A program made the position numbers and the translations under genes. From Oryzias latipes (lineage: Eukaryota > Chordata > Actinopteri > Beloniformes > Adrianichthyidae), in assembly GCF_002234675.1 (NCBI RefSeq), contig NC_019866.2, forward strand, positions 22,596,802 to 22,660,801: a stretch of DNA of 64,000 nucleotides, read 5' to 3'. Below are positions 29,569-49,886 of this stretch, piece by piece. Position 1 is the first letter of the stretch. Each line of letters begins with the position of its first letter. The notes under the pieces are model-generated. The model was not told the DNA's origin. It searched no databases and worked only from the letters and a program-made list of their open reading frames with translations.

Positions 29569-30302
29569 ATGGCAACCGAGGGGGAACCCACAGACTTGGT
29601 CAAAGTTTTCCACCTGCTGGTGCTCTCCTTCACCTGGGGGATGCAGGTCTGGGTCTCCTTCATTGCCGGTAGGAGAGCAGCATCGCAGGAGCCGAGGCTG
29701 CTGGATGTTCAGGGCTCTCTCTGATATTTTTTGTCTGTTCCTGCAGGTTTTGTTTTGGTGACGCAGGTGACTCGACACACCTTTGGCCTGGTGCAGAGTA
29801 AGCTCTTTCCTGTGTACTTCTACTGCCTGCTGGGCTGTAACTTTGTCAGCCTGGCTGTGTACGCCGTGTACCACCCCAGAGAGCTGCTGGACTGGCATGA
29901 AAGCGTGCAGGTCAACCATCACATTAGATGTTTTGTTTTTTGGGGAAATGCAATAACAAGTCTGAAACTGACCAGCACCTCTGCGTCTTCTTTTCCCAGA
30001 TTCTTCTTTTCTTTGTGTCACTCATCACGGCAGGCCTGAACGCCCAGTGGTTCGGCCCCGCAGCCACTGAAGTGATGTTCCAGATGAGAGCGGTGGAGGA
30101 GGAACACGGCTTGGGGAACCAGGTGGGCCTGAGCAGCCAGAGGGAGGAGTATGCCAAGCTCAGAGAGCAGGACCCCAAGTACAGGGCTTACAAGAGCTCG
30201 TTTGGCCGCTACCACGGGCTGTCCAGCCTCTGCAACGTCTTAGGGTTCATCTGCACCACTACTAATCTGATCTACACAGCCCTGAATCTGTCCACCATTT
30301 AG
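29569..30302 (+). CDS. tmem205: Transmembrane protein 205, three coding exons
   Basis: Small multi-pass membrane protein; in mammals it has been linked to secretory-pathway trafficking and cisplatin resistance, but its biochemical role is not settled. Exons 29569-29668, 29747-29910 and 30000-30302 join in frame to 188 residues (human 189). The ATG has a strong context (ACCATGG); another ATG 8 bases upstream is out of frame. Hydrophobic segments lie around VFHLLVLSFTWGMQVWVSF, LFPVYFYCLLGCNFVSLAVY, ILLFFVSLITAGLNAQWFGP and, near the end, LCNVLGFICTTTNLIYTALN, consistent with four membrane spans. A charged stretch (EEEHGLGNQ... REEYAKLREQDPKY) precedes the last span. The introns are short (78 and 89 bp). 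The gene is followed by rab3d in the same direction, as human TMEM205 neighbours RAB3D. Confidence 0.95.
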
Positions 30303-30541
30303 AACATCCCAACCCTTTTAACAGCTCAAAATTCTGTACCGGAAGGCCAGAATTGTAAACTAAGGAATTGCATAGTGTGTTTAAAGTTTGAGTTTAGGTT
30401 TATGAAATGCAAGTAAAATTTGAACAAGCTGGCATGAGATATTTCTTCATATTTCTATATTTTGAATTCATTTTGTGGTTTTTATTTTATTTTTCAAAAT
30501 ACATTTCAAATAGTAAGATGGATTTTCAATGTTTTTTGTTC

Positions 30542-30547
30542 AATAAA
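30542..30547 (+). terminator. tmem205 poly(A) signal
   Basis: AATAAA 240 bp after the stop, preceded by T-rich sequence and followed by GTTGTTT and further T-rich DNA. Confidence 0.7.
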
Positions 30548-30559
30548 GTTGTTTAAACA

Positions 30560-32230
30560 GTGAAACCCAGCCTGCAGTTTCCTCGTATCTCCGGCAGGGG
30601 TCAGTGTTTAGACAGGATTTTCAAGCTTTTCAATGTCATTTCGTGTTGACACTGCAGGCCGTGTTGGAGTTTATTTGAAATTATTGTACCGTCATTCTTG
30701 TCAGCACTGTAGAATTTTTACAAGATTATGGGATTTAATAGCGTTTATATTTTAAATATAAACTCAGTAAATGCAGGCAAGTTTGAATTCGGTTACCGGT
30801 GATGCACATCCGGGCTTTGGTAGGACGGCTTTACTGGCCAGCTGCAGGATCAGGGGGCCTCAGTTCCCCTTTCAACTTATAAATTGTAATGAGGGGTCAT
30901 TTCAATATGAAAAGCAAATAAATGTTCTCAAATGTAAATGTATGCATCCCCTTTGAACCTGCCCATGTGTTCCTTGATAGGATTATGTAGTCAAAAAACA
31001 AAAATGTTGCACGACAGGGCACCTTGCAGGGTCACATACACTAAAGTTGCTTGTCAGGAAGCCTGATTTTCTGATTTTCTGGGGACTGTCAGAGGGTTGA
31101 GCAGATTCTACAAGGTTCTCTGAGACTGTGGCATCAGGAAGTGAACAGTGTTTAACCAGAGAACAAGTTTATCCACTCAGCTGTTCCAGGCATGAAGGAG
31201 AAATGTCAGCCACCATGTTTGCTTGTTCCAGACATGTTTGAAAGGGTCCAACGCTAGAATTACTCAGTAAAGAAAAAGGATGTTTGGAACACCATACTTT
31301 GAGATAAGGGAAGACATCTGAAGCTGGTGAGAATAGGCAGCATGGGGCGCGTGGGTGGAAACACGAGGAAGTAAGGCGCTAAAGGAAGTGTCAGCCTTCC
31401 TGATGAGGAAAGCCATTCGTCAGCAGCTTAGAGGAGGCAGATTTAAGATGTGAGCGGGTGTTAGTTAGGGAACCATATGTGTGGCAAACGTTAAATATAG
31501 TATGATCTGGCTCCAAGCCCCTTCATTCAATAATTTCTAATATGAAAAGGTGGGTCTGCATGATAAGAAGCAAACAGCAGCATAATTGCAGATTATTTCA
31601 TCTGCACATAAAACCTAGACATTGGCATTTACACATAATTGGAGCAGAATTTCAATGGATTTAACAAATGTAATATTTAAAACAGCAGTACTAAAGCTTA
31701 CATTTTTAGGGGCAAACTACCACACTCTTTGACCCTCTTCTTGGGTTATTTATCTTAGGTTATATTTTGGGTTACTTTATGAAGCAATGTTGATTTTTTC
31801 AATTATATAGGTTTCCATTTAAACCCAATTTTTTGTATTCTTCTTTGTGTTGAGTTAAAACAACCCAGTAAAAGACTTGTCCCTAACGTCAGACTTGGGT
31901 TAAAAACAAGCTGGGTTATTTTTAGATTTTACTTTTTTTTGCTGTAAAGTCAAATTTAAATTTAAATAAATAGTTACGTTCGTTTTTGGCTGCTGTAGAT
32001 TCTTCGGGTTTTTTCTTTAGTTTCTGTGTTTGTTGTCTAATAAGAGGAACCAAGGAGAAGAATCCTGAAGATTCTTTATAGATATTTCGGTCAAAAACAG
32101 AAAAAACTCAGAACTTAAGAGCAAGATAGATTTCAAACTGGGAATGCGCTCAAAAGTAACTTTATCCGATGGGGTCGTCAGCTTCTAGGTTGTACATTTG
32201 TGTTTGTTTGTTTTTGGATTTAAAAAACTT
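30560..32230. other. Intergenic, no gene recognised
   Basis: Unique AT-rich sequence between tmem205 and a CpG-rich segment. No exon, RNA gene or assigned repeat was found. Confidence 0.5.
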
Positions 32231-32239
32231 CACCTGCAG

Positions 32240-32525
32240 CAGCAAGTGCCAAATGGGCGTCGCGTCGCGCGCGGCGGGGCCGGCGCTCCTCCGCCTCCCT
32301 CGCGCTCCGGTACCCGCGGTGGGTCAGTCCCGCGCAGGAGCAGCCCAGCGACGCAGCGGCCGCGGAGCGCCAACGACGGGGCGGGTGGAAGCAGACCTTT
32401 TTTTCCCGGAAAAGGGGGGCAGTCAGCCGCCGCGCGTGGAGCCGGAAGGGAGGCTCGTTTGGCCCGCACCGCTCACGCACGGAGAACCCGCAGGAGCCAG
32501 GCGGCCTGAAACCCGTTGAAGGTTG
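32240..32525 (+). promoter_or_regulatory. CpG-rich segment, candidate rab3d promoter and 5' UTR exon
   Basis: About 285 bp extremely rich in G, C and CpG (GTCGCGTCGCGCGCGGCG, GCAGCGGCCGCGGAGCG), unlike its surroundings. The rab3d coding start at 36095 follows directly on a splice acceptor, so a separate 5' UTR exon must exist upstream; this is the nearest CpG-rich candidate. A possible donor (TTGAAG|GTTGGT, about 32521) lies at its edge. Long open frames here on both strands reflect base composition. Confidence 0.5.
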
Positions 32526-33661
32526 GTTTTTCAGTCAGTCAGTCAGTTCCTTCCCGTCTTTACTCAGCATTTAAACGAACTTAAACTGCTAGTAGCTGTG
32601 TGTGTTTTTTTTTTTTTTTTTTGGGGGGGGGGGGGGTTCTTTTAGTTTATTTTTTATCTGCATCATTTCACGCATCAGATGTGACAGCTGAGAACCGATC
32701 ACTTCCAGTTTGCTGGCTCGTGAAACTGGCAGCTGTGAGACCTGAGGTTGTCACATCAGTGACGTCACGTCAACAGAATGGTCCTTGAGTGATGCTGCTG
32801 TCAGTCAGCATCGCTCTTCTGTCTGCTCAATGGCTGACAGGGAGGTCAATCCCTTCAAAGATGAGTGAAGATGATGAGGATGATGATGAGGATGATGATG
32901 GAAACCTCACTGAAGACATTTCAAAAACGCAAAAGTAGCTTCATCCAAATCGATTTTCTAACGTTTAGCCTGCAGAACGTCTTCACCTAAAGACATCCGG
33001 GGTTGCAACACCCGACATCTGAAATCCTCACATGGTTGAACATATTTTTAGGTGCTCCCAGCTATTTGAAGCAAACTTTTCTTTAAAAAAAAATTGTGAA
33101 ACCGCCTTCTGCTATTTCTTCTACAGCTAGTAGGCAGAGTTTCAACACCAGCACAAGACGGGGCAGGCCGACGTGGGACGGACCTGAAAGGAAATGCTTT
33201 CAAAATAAACGAGTGTGAGCAGGAATGCATGCAGGGCTGTGGAGATGTACGTGTTCAAAAAGGCATCGTATAAAAAAATGTCACTAGCAGCGATGCCTGC
33301 AAGCCCCACTTTTACCACTCCTACTCATAAAAAGGAGCATTCTCACCTCCTCATTAACGACGTTTCCCTGGCTTTTTAGAATAGTGAGATGCATGTCTCC
33401 AGCCCCACCTCCCCAAGAGCTGCACAAACTAACCGCCGAGTCCTGCTCTGGTCTCCACGGAGATGAGTCCCATCCGATGGAAGCTGGCAGGGCCGAGCTA
33501 AAAGAGGAGCTACTCTCCTCGTTTTTAAACCCAGACTTAACCAGCGGCTCTTCTCCACCCGCTGGGTTTGACGGTGAAGCAGGTCAACCACTCCGGCACC
33601 CAAAGGACAGAACGCCGTGTAGAAAGGCTGCAGCATCTCACTGACAACATTTGAAGTTTTT
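32526..33661. other. Probable rab3d 5' intron, left part
   Basis: Contains a T18/G12 homopolymer junction at about 32610-32636 and a short GATGAGGAT simple repeat at about 32866-32902. No exon recognised. Confidence 0.5.
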
Positions 33662-34530
33662 CCCCAAAAGTACAGTTTTGATCGATTTTCAAAGTGTTCC
33701 CAGTGGTGCTTCAATTAAGATTATGCCGTTTTTAGTCAAAATCTGAAAAATAAAAGAAACAACTGAATGGTTTTCTTGGAGATAGTTTCTGCAGAGCGGC
33801 AGGAGTTCATTAGAAATGTGGGCGGGACCATTGGCTCAGAGCAACCCCGCCCCCACCTCTGAACACCTCCAAATTCCTTCACTACTCGCTACATAGTGCA
33901 CTATAGTACTCACCACTTTGTAGTGCTGTCCGAATCTACAATTCTAAAAACGAGTGCCCTAGAAATTTCCCAGAAGTCTCTGCGAGAAACCAGTGTGTCG
34001 ATGCCTCATTAGATATAGACCACAATGCATTGGGTTTGAACAATTTTTGTGAATTAGATGTATTTTAATGTTATTTTCTAAACCATCTGAGGTTTTCATC
34101 AGCAGAACAATGTGGATAAATCGTCGTCGTAAAATGATCATAATTATTAGGTATTCATGAAATCTGTAATGTCATATTTGCCTTTAAAAAGAAAAAAGGT
34201 AGTGAGCACGGTGTCAGAAATGCTTTTAAAATGCATTAGAGTCCTGTCTTTTGTAGTCAGGGAGTAGGGAAGGAATTCAGACATAGCCTCTGTTCCGCTA
34301 GCTTACAGCCCCCTCACACCCCCAACCTTAACATTAGCGGTGCAACAAAAACGGCGAGCAATATGAAAGCTATTCAGCCAAACAGTTTAGATCCAGATTC
34401 CAGCTCAGACGAGGAAAACAAAGACGTTCATGGATCTATTTGTCTGCAGGTGGAAGCATCAGAATGGGGCGGAGCAGGAAGACTGAGGGCCACCCAGAAT
34501 ATTTTCTACATAACAATCTTTTTTTTTCTG
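33662..34530 (+). mobile_element. Family B repeat copy with nested element
   Basis: Homology runs from TTTTGATCGATTTTCAAAG through TTTCTGCAGAGCGGCAG, is interrupted at about 33888-34290 and resumes at CTAGCTTACAGCCCCCTCAC, ending in ATAACAATCTTTTT. Both outer ends are truncated. At 34335-34480 it carries an uninterrupted peptide frame shared with other copies (AIQPNSLDPDSSSDEENK). Confidence 0.7.
33888..34290. mobile_element. MITE nested in family B copy
   Basis: About 0.4 kb whose left end AATTCCTTCACTACTCGCTA is approximately the reverse complement of its right end (AGTAGGGAAGGAATT). Such GAATTCCTTC.CTACTC ends are common on fish miniature elements. No coding frame. Confidence 0.6.
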
Positions 34531-34581
34531 GATAGAAACTAGTCTTCCTTTGAAAACTTCATCAAAAGAAACCTCTAGTAG

Positions 34582-34849
34582 CCCTTGTGCTAAAAACTAC
34601 TGAAGGACTTTCCACATTACTAGGCAGACCAACATTTTCAAGCAATACGGCACGTTAACGTTGGTAGTTGGGTCATCTGGACCCCACCAGACAGTGCGCT
34701 GTACCTTTTTTTTCTTCAATGATTTGTGATCTTCACTGGTGTCCATGGATTACATGAAATCTTTCCACCTTTATCCACCTTTGTCATGGTAGGGAGAACA
34801 CGTCAATGTAAGGGTGGGGTCATTTGGACCCCACAAGATAGCACAAGGG
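34582..34849 (-). mobile_element. piggyBac-like miniature element, copy 5, with internal insertion
   Basis: Ends CCCTTGTGCTA and GATAGCACAAGGG with the family interior in reverse orientation. About 70 bp of extra sequence lies near the left end. The flanks no longer show TTAA. Confidence 0.7.
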
Positions 34850-35061
34850 GTGGTCAGAAAAGACACTGCACGAAGGCTGGAGGCCAAAGTCTTATAGTCA
34901 CTAAAATACCTTTCATCTTTCTTATATCGGTTTGAGTTGAAAGGTGCTTTGTTGAAGTAAATCAATAATTTATTGAAATGATAGTTTGTTTAGTGCTGTG
35001 TTAATCTGCAGGTCTATGGATGAAGTGAAAAACATTTATTGTTTTTCTTTTAATTGAATTC

Positions 35062-35522
35062 AAAGACCCACTCTGATGTAAATGGTGTTTTTAACATGTT
35101 CTTGTGGCATTTACTATTTCTTTATTCAAATCATTGAAAATCAGGAGCAGACGGAAACAATCCTGTTTGAAAAAGATCATATTTGTGACTTTGAAAATAC
35201 ACTGGCTTCAGCTCCAGGCTCCCTGCTCTGCTCCATTCTGATGCATCCTCCTGTTTATCTGTGGAAATGTGTTGGAGGTGTGAGGGGCTGTAGGCTAGTA
35301 GGAGGGAGTGTAAACAGAGAGGAATGCGGAGCTAGCGCCACGCCAATATTCCCGCCCACAACTCAGAGGTGAATTTTAGATAACCTCCTGCCGCTCTGCA
35401 GAAACTACGTCCTAGAAAATGACACAGAATTTCAGATTTTAGCCAAAAAACGGAATAATTATAATGAAGAGACCACTGGGAACGCTTTGAAAATAGATCA
35501 AAAAATGATCGGAGTCAGACTT
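35062..35522 (-). mobile_element. Family B repeat, inverted copy
   Basis: Starts AAAGACCCACTCTGAT and ends ATCGGAGTCAGACTT, the two family termini in reverse order compared with 18432-19008. The middle keeps AACTACGTCCTAGAAAATGAC but lacks the segment encoding the conserved peptide. Confidence 0.75.
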
Positions 35523-36094
35523 AAATTCCTTGCATCATGCAGATCTGGTTGATATAAAGTGACTGGTTCTACTTCACTGCTTGTTCATGTAGTGCAGCGA
35601 CAATAAACTGTTTCACTCTTATCTTTTAGTACTAGCATTACAATAACAAAGAGGCCAGTTGTGTGTCTGTGCAGTGGGAATCAGTAGTTATGTGGAAACT
35701 TCCACAAGTCCAAGCCAAACTGGTTTTGGAGATAAAAATGTACAAAGAAATCGGATTGTGAATTCATATGAGATCAAAAGATCTGAATAGATTTCTGAGT
35801 TTTAGAGGTGAAACGCAATTCATTCAAGCGCCCACAAAAAGCAAAATCTTTTAATGATTTATGATTGTTATCATCTAGTTTATTCCAAACATCTTAGATT
35901 GTTTAATGAAGCCAAATTGACTTAATTGGGACCAATAGATTTTCCCAACCGTGTAACTTCAGTGGAAACGTCTCTGAGCTGTGTGTACACATGTGTTCAC
36001 CTCAGAACATGTCAATCACAGATGTTGTCAGATCAGTTGGTTTCCTGCCTCCACCTTTTCCTCATTGGTGAGATTTTTCTCGCCCGTCTTTCAG

Positions 36095-44390
<8,296 letters not shown>

Positions 44391-46439
44391 ACCCTCCTGG
44401 CGTTTGTGACATACAAAGAACAACTTCTGTGCCTCAGCCATGTAAAAGTGCTGCACATCTTCTACCTTCTACAGCTACCTTACGACTGTAGGCTGATCCT
44501 CTCCTTCAAATTGACCCTTTCTTCTAGTTTCCCTCCGTTCATTTACTCTACTGTATTTATTCGTGGCTTTGGTTTTTCTGGGGCAAACTGTTTTCTTACA
44601 CGTCAACAAAAAGATGGCTGGACTTAAGTTTGTACTTGTTTTGTTGTCCTAAATGTGTGTCACTGGTGTCCTTAATGCAGTTTTCACAGGTAAAGATGGA
44701 AGTTTCTCCTTACATGTATTTTCCTACATTTTATTTTATTTATTTTTTCCCCCCAGAGGGACATGTATTGGATTTTTGCAGTTGCCAGACTAAGTTTCCC
44801 AAACTCTGCTGAAAATGTTTCCCCTGGAGGTCCTGAAGAGGAGTTTGACTTCTTGTAGGTCTTTAAAGGAGAAGATCCCACATGTGTGCTAAACACCAGT
44901 GTAGCTACAGCTACAACAAGCAGCTGAATCTAACATGGAAGTGTAACGTGTTATTTACTGGATTGCTTTGTAGACTTTTTTTTTTAAATTGTCAATTGAT
45001 TAGCGTCGCAGTGTTTGCCAAGCCAACAGCAGCAGGTGAACACTTCACTGTTTGATGATTTTTATGTCCCTTTAACTGCATTTCTCATAAATTGATCATG
45101 CATTGAAGTTGAATTTCCTTAGTTTCAGAAGATTCTGAGCATTTCTGTGTTCCGTCTTTTCTCTGGTAGCTTTTTGTTTTATGTCAAATGTCAAAACAGT
45201 TGGCTTGGTATTGGCGTCTGATGGCATTGAACTGTTTTTACACGGCCCTGTTTGGCTTGTTGGTGAGACTCGGCCGGCTCTGTGCAGCACATCGTGTTCT
45301 GTTCACAGGAAAGCACTGATCCTCAAAGCTGATAGAGCCTCGATGTTGCTGCATCAGGACAAACGGCTGCTTCATGGGGCCTTTCTTTGATATTTTTCTT
45401 TAAAAAAAAATCAAGTTGGCCACAACTTACTAGTAGAATCATCAGGGGATTTTTCTGTTATTCTCCAGAATTTACAATTTCGCAGCCTGCAATCGGTGTA
45501 TCGGCTAAACGTTTGACTGTTATCAGCACATGCGCATTGCTGAAAGTATAAAGCACGACTATTGTACAGTGAGAGTTTAAGGCACTTTTAACAGCAGAGG
45601 TGTTAAAGGGGCCAGTTTCTCGGTCATAAAATAACCGCCATGCTCACAGCTAATGCGAGGAGGCCGCGTGTCACACAGGGATCTCAGGTTTCCGTCATCT
45701 GTTAAGCTTTTGTCTTATGCCAAACTGCAGAACCAAATACCACCTGAGATTTTGAAGGAATGTCCCTAAGATTGCTGCTGCTTGAATTCCTGTTGAATAT
45801 CTGGGTTGTTTTTTTTTGTCCTTGATGCTTGTGATCTTGTTTCTCCTAATCGCTAGCTTTCTGAAACACAGAAAGTCCCTGATGTGCTGGATGAAATCAT
45901 TAAAAATATCTCTTTAAATTCATCGGAACCAGTGAAATATGTTGGAATGAAAATAAAGATTCTGCTTGTTACTATAAGAGTGGATCATTCGAGTGCAAAG
46001 TATAAATCAGTCCTGGAGGTTTTGTGGTCATCGGAAGTCGCTGCGCTGAACTTCAGACCCCAGCTTCCACATTTTATCTGAAGAACCAGACAAGCCACAG
46101 TAATGTGTAATGTTCCTCATCCTCTTCCTGTAACCATGGTTACAGACTCAGAACCCCCTTCCTTGTGCACAGACTCACCCTCTCGGTCAAAATGTCAAGT
46201 CTTTTTTCAAGAAGTGAACTTGTAATGTTAGAGAGGTGCTTCACATGTGACAGTGTTTGCTCTGAAACACCAGACATCAGGCAGCGCCGGACCTCAGACT
46301 GACTGATGTAAAGAGGCGCTGGATTGCATTTTAAACGGACGGGGATGGGCTGCACGACCCACCCGTGACTCCTTATCGTGAATGAAAAGGCCTGCCCGTC
46401 TGCAGCTCTGATAGAGCAGCTCCAACGATGAAAACACGT
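44391..46439 (+). other. rab3d 3' UTR and downstream spacer
   Basis: No exon recognised. The 3' UTR probably runs to the poly(A) signal at 45952, giving about 1.56 kb of UTR. Past that the sequence is unique up to the epor promoter. Confidence 0.5.
45952..45957 (+). terminator. Candidate rab3d poly(A) signal
   Basis: AATAAA followed within 30 bp by TTCTGCTTGTT; the first well-placed AATAAA after the rab3d stop. Confidence 0.45.
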
Positions 46440-46963
46440 GGGTGCAGTGAGGAGATAAGGAACCGTTTTAGGCCTGTTCTTGCAGCCAACAAACACGCTG
46501 CTGTTTCCGTTACAGGAGTTCATACAGGCCGCATTCCTGCGCCTTGTTTCTAATTAATAATAGATTTTATAATAAAATTGCAAATGAATATTTGAAAAAA
46601 GTGTGAGAGATGTTCTATCGCTGTCGATTCGTGCGCTTTTACGCAGCCCCAGAATCTTCCCAAACAAGTAGTAAACGAGAGCGCACTCTAGCCCCGCCCA
46701 CCACCACCAGCGTAAAACGCCTTTCTGCTCCACCTTCTTCACCTCTCTCTGACGAAAGTAAATAGTTCCACTATGCGTCCTTATCGCTCACGAGCAGGTG
46801 CGTAACAGTGTCGCGCCATCCGCAAGGTCTAAACAACAACAACACAAAAACCCCATACAAGACTCACCCCCCTGTCAGGAGCCCAAAACAGGTGTGTTCG
46901 AGTCAGGGATGCAGGTGGACGGCCGATGGTCCGAGTCTTTCTGTGCACAGAGAGGACAAAAGG
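46440..46963 (+). promoter_or_regulatory. epor: epor promoter/5' region
   Basis: The 520 bp before the epor ATG include AGATAA (46453-46458, an exact WGATAR GATA-factor site), a GC/CACCC-type element GCCCCGCCCACCACC at 46691-46705, and CTTATCG words at about 46372 and 46780 (inverted CGATAAG, a weaker GATA core). GATA plus Sp1/CACCC sites are the known logic of mammalian EPOR promoters; function here is inferred. Confidence 0.45.
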
Positions 46964-49886
46964 ATGACATGTGATCACCTGCGTCGACTGTTCGCGCTTT
47001 CCCTGATGTTGATGTTCTGCGCCACGGGAACGACTTCCCTCCTGCAAGGCTCACGGAACTTCGAAAAGAAAGGTACATTTTTTATCCTCATCCTTGAGCA
47101 AAAGTTTTATATTAATTCCAAAGCAATCACCCACAGTCAGCCTTTGATTAGAAACCAAACAGGTTTTCTTTCCTTGTTTCAGCCTTGAGGCTCCTGAAAG
47201 AGGAGCCCCAAAACCCAAAGTGCTTTGCTGGGGGGATGAAGGACTTCACATGCTTCTGGGTAGAAGATGAAGAGAGAGCTGGTTCCCTGGATCAGTATAC
47301 CTTCACCTATGCCTACCAGTGAGTTTGATAGAAGAATAACCCGAACAGGCATGTCCAAAGTCCGGCAGTGCTGTCATATTTCTACTGGCCATAAAAATCT
47401 ATGATATATGGCCCCCAGGACTTTCTAAGAAGAATGATTTCTTGATTGCAATCCGTTAAATTACGTTATAAACTGCTATAAATTTCTGGCAACAACCTAC
47501 TTGACCTTAAAGGCCAAACGATAAGAACATTTGTTTCTGAAATTAAAAGATGATAACTTTTTTGTGTTGTTTTCCTGTTTGCATGCTTTAAATGTCGAAG
47601 TTCACAGTGAGCATTTAATTGATAATAATATGTAACATGTTGGAATATGTTGACAGATTTTTCTTTATTTTATTCTGGTCTTCAAATCAGAAATGTACAC
47701 TAAATTTGGTAAAAATGTTATTACATTAATTTTTTGCTCTATGTGAAGAAATAAAAACTCTCATATTGTAAAAAAAGAAGAAAAAAAAATCCATAAAACG
47801 TTATCGCATTTTATGTAGTCCAAAGAATGTAGGCCGAATAATTGACCCTCAGACATTTTTACTCCACCAAATCTGGCGCTCTTTGCAAAAGGTTTGGACA
47901 TCCCCGGCCTCGTAGAAACCAGAAGAACGGGTGAGGGGGATACACGTTAACGTCTCCCTGCGGGTTGTTTCCGTCTTCCTCTGCCTGAACAGAAATGAAA
48001 ACAGCAGCACGTGCCCACTGACCACCACGCCTGCTGCCGGTGGGAAACTGTTCTTCATCTGCCATCTGAAGCGACTTCAGATGTTCGTGCAGATGGACAT
48101 CAAAGTTCATCGTGAGGGAATGCTGATCCACAATCGCAGCCTTCAAATTGAGCTTTTCTGTAAGTAGACTCCTACAAAGTTTTCATTTATGTAGAAATGA
48201 TCACTGTTGCAAGTACGTCCTAATCCTTCTTTTTCGCCTTAAAGTCTCCTAAGATGTTGATTGATACATGTAAGAACTAGGACAAATAACCTTAATCTCC
48301 ATGAAGCAATTTTGTTTGTTGGGTAGTTCTTCTGGACCCTCCTGCAAATGTGACAGTGAGCCACACAGGTCAGCAAGGCCAGCTGAACGTCACTTGGGTG
48401 CCACCTCCTCTGAAGTACAAGGACGACAGCATGATATACCAGGTCATCTACGCTCCGGCAGAGAGTCACCTGGGGCAGGTATGGCTTTACTTTGGAGCTT
48501 TTATTGACAGCAGAAGGTTGCTGACTTCTGAAGCAGGGGAAGGCGTAACACAGGTCTGTATTTATGGGTCATGGGATTTTTCTTTTTAGGTAGAAGTGGC
48601 ACGAGCAAGCTCAAAAGTGATTCTGAGAGACCTTCAGAGCAGTACAAAGTACAGGGTGCAAGTCCGCGTGAAGCTGGACGGGATCGCCTTCAATGGCTAC
48701 TGGAGTGCCTGGAGTGAGCCCGTGTTCATAGAAACTCTACCTGCAGGTGGATATTCATACTATTAAAGCACAGAACTTGGGTCAAACACCATATTTTTAA
48801 CTTGAATTCACAGATGTTATTCCTTGATTTCCTCAGAAATTGACCCACTTATCGTGTCCTTGACCTTCATCATCTCATTTATCATCATTGTGCTGGTTCT
48901 TATTACACTTCTGTCTTACTACAGGTCAGTTACTGTCTGTTTTGTGCTTTTGTTGGTTTTTAAAGTTCACTGAAGAAACACAGTGGAAAACCTAATAAGC
49001 ATGTTCTGTATTGCTGCCATTCCAGGTTCCTCTTGAAGAAGGTTTGGCCCACTATTCCAACTCCTGATAGCAAATTCAAAGGTCTTTTCACTGTTTATGG
49101 TGGGGACTTCCAGGTAAAAAAAAGGCCACATTCCTCTATTAATTCGGATTTGATGACTTGTACGATTTGTGCTCACAGAAAAAAATGTGCTGGTTTGTGC
49201 AGGAGTGGTTGGGGCACACCAGCGGAGGTTTATGGCTGACTCCGGCCTTCATTTATTCTGAAGAATGCCAGTCAAATTTGGAAGTGCTCTCTGAACTCAG
49301 CATTTACCCCTCTCTGCCACCCAAAGCCTCAAAAGTTTCCACAATTGCCATGAACAATGACAAGGACACCAAGACAGGCTCGGATGATTGGCGAGCGACA
49401 TCACAAGACCACTGGCTCTTGGATCGTTTAAGGGCTTTCCAGCAGGACCCCCGACCCTGTTCCCACTCTTCCATGTTGGAATCTCAAGACACGTATGTCG
49501 CCTTGAGCGGACACCGCCAAAGTGAAGACAAGCACGTTGTGGACACTCTTGAAGAAATGTTACCTCTAGAGGTTCTTTTCGCTTCCAGAAAGGAAGCACG
49601 GTGCGAGTCTCACTCTGACCTCGGGTCTGTTCAGCAAAACTCTGGCTCAGGCCAGCTTTCATCTCAGTCCAGCTTTGAATACACAAATAATGTCTGTGCA
49701 CCCAACGCTCCGGGGTACACCTACATGGCAGGAGCAGATTCGGGAGTATCAATGGATTACAGCCCCATGAGCAGAGTGGACGACATAGCCAAAGTGGTTA
49801 TCTATGCCAACGAGTACAAAAACGAAATTCCCGCTCACAGAGGACCCCTTTTGCTGAGGCAGTACCACATTCATGATGACAGATGA
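46964..49886 (+). CDS. epor: Erythropoietin receptor, eight exons
   Basis: Single-pass class I cytokine receptor that signals through JAK2/STAT5 in red-cell precursors. Exons 46964-47072, 47183-47318, 47993-48159, 48327-48478, 48590-48746, 48837-48924, 49026-49113 and 49203-49886 join in frame to 526 residues (human 508, also eight exons). Signal peptide about 1-26. Paired cysteines CFAGGMKDFTCFW and CPLTTTP...FFIC; WSAWS motif at 226-230; transmembrane helix about 245-269; box 1 VWPTIPTP after residue 276. The tail keeps DTYVAL (the position of the STAT5-docking Tyr in human), SFEYT, DSGVSMDYS and EYKNEIPA. The frame is open 52 codons upstream to 46808, but Met at 46964 is chosen because a signal peptide begins there. 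Confidence 0.95.
47345..47905. mobile_element. hAT-like repeat in epor intron 2
   Basis: Begins GCATGTCCAAAGTCCGGC and ends GGTTTGGACATCCCCGGC, so the ends are imperfect inverted repeats. The left end is shared with 16648. It fills most of the 674-bp intron. Confidence 0.5.

Noticed and set aside
29561-29760. Start of tmem205 at the first ATG (29561)
   Set aside because: That frame is not continuous with the later exons; the ATG at 29569 has a better context and gives the full 188-residue family-length protein.
46808-46963. N-terminal extension of epor by 52 codons
   Set aside because: The frame is open but the upstream peptide is hydrophilic with no family match, and the signal peptide starts at 46964.
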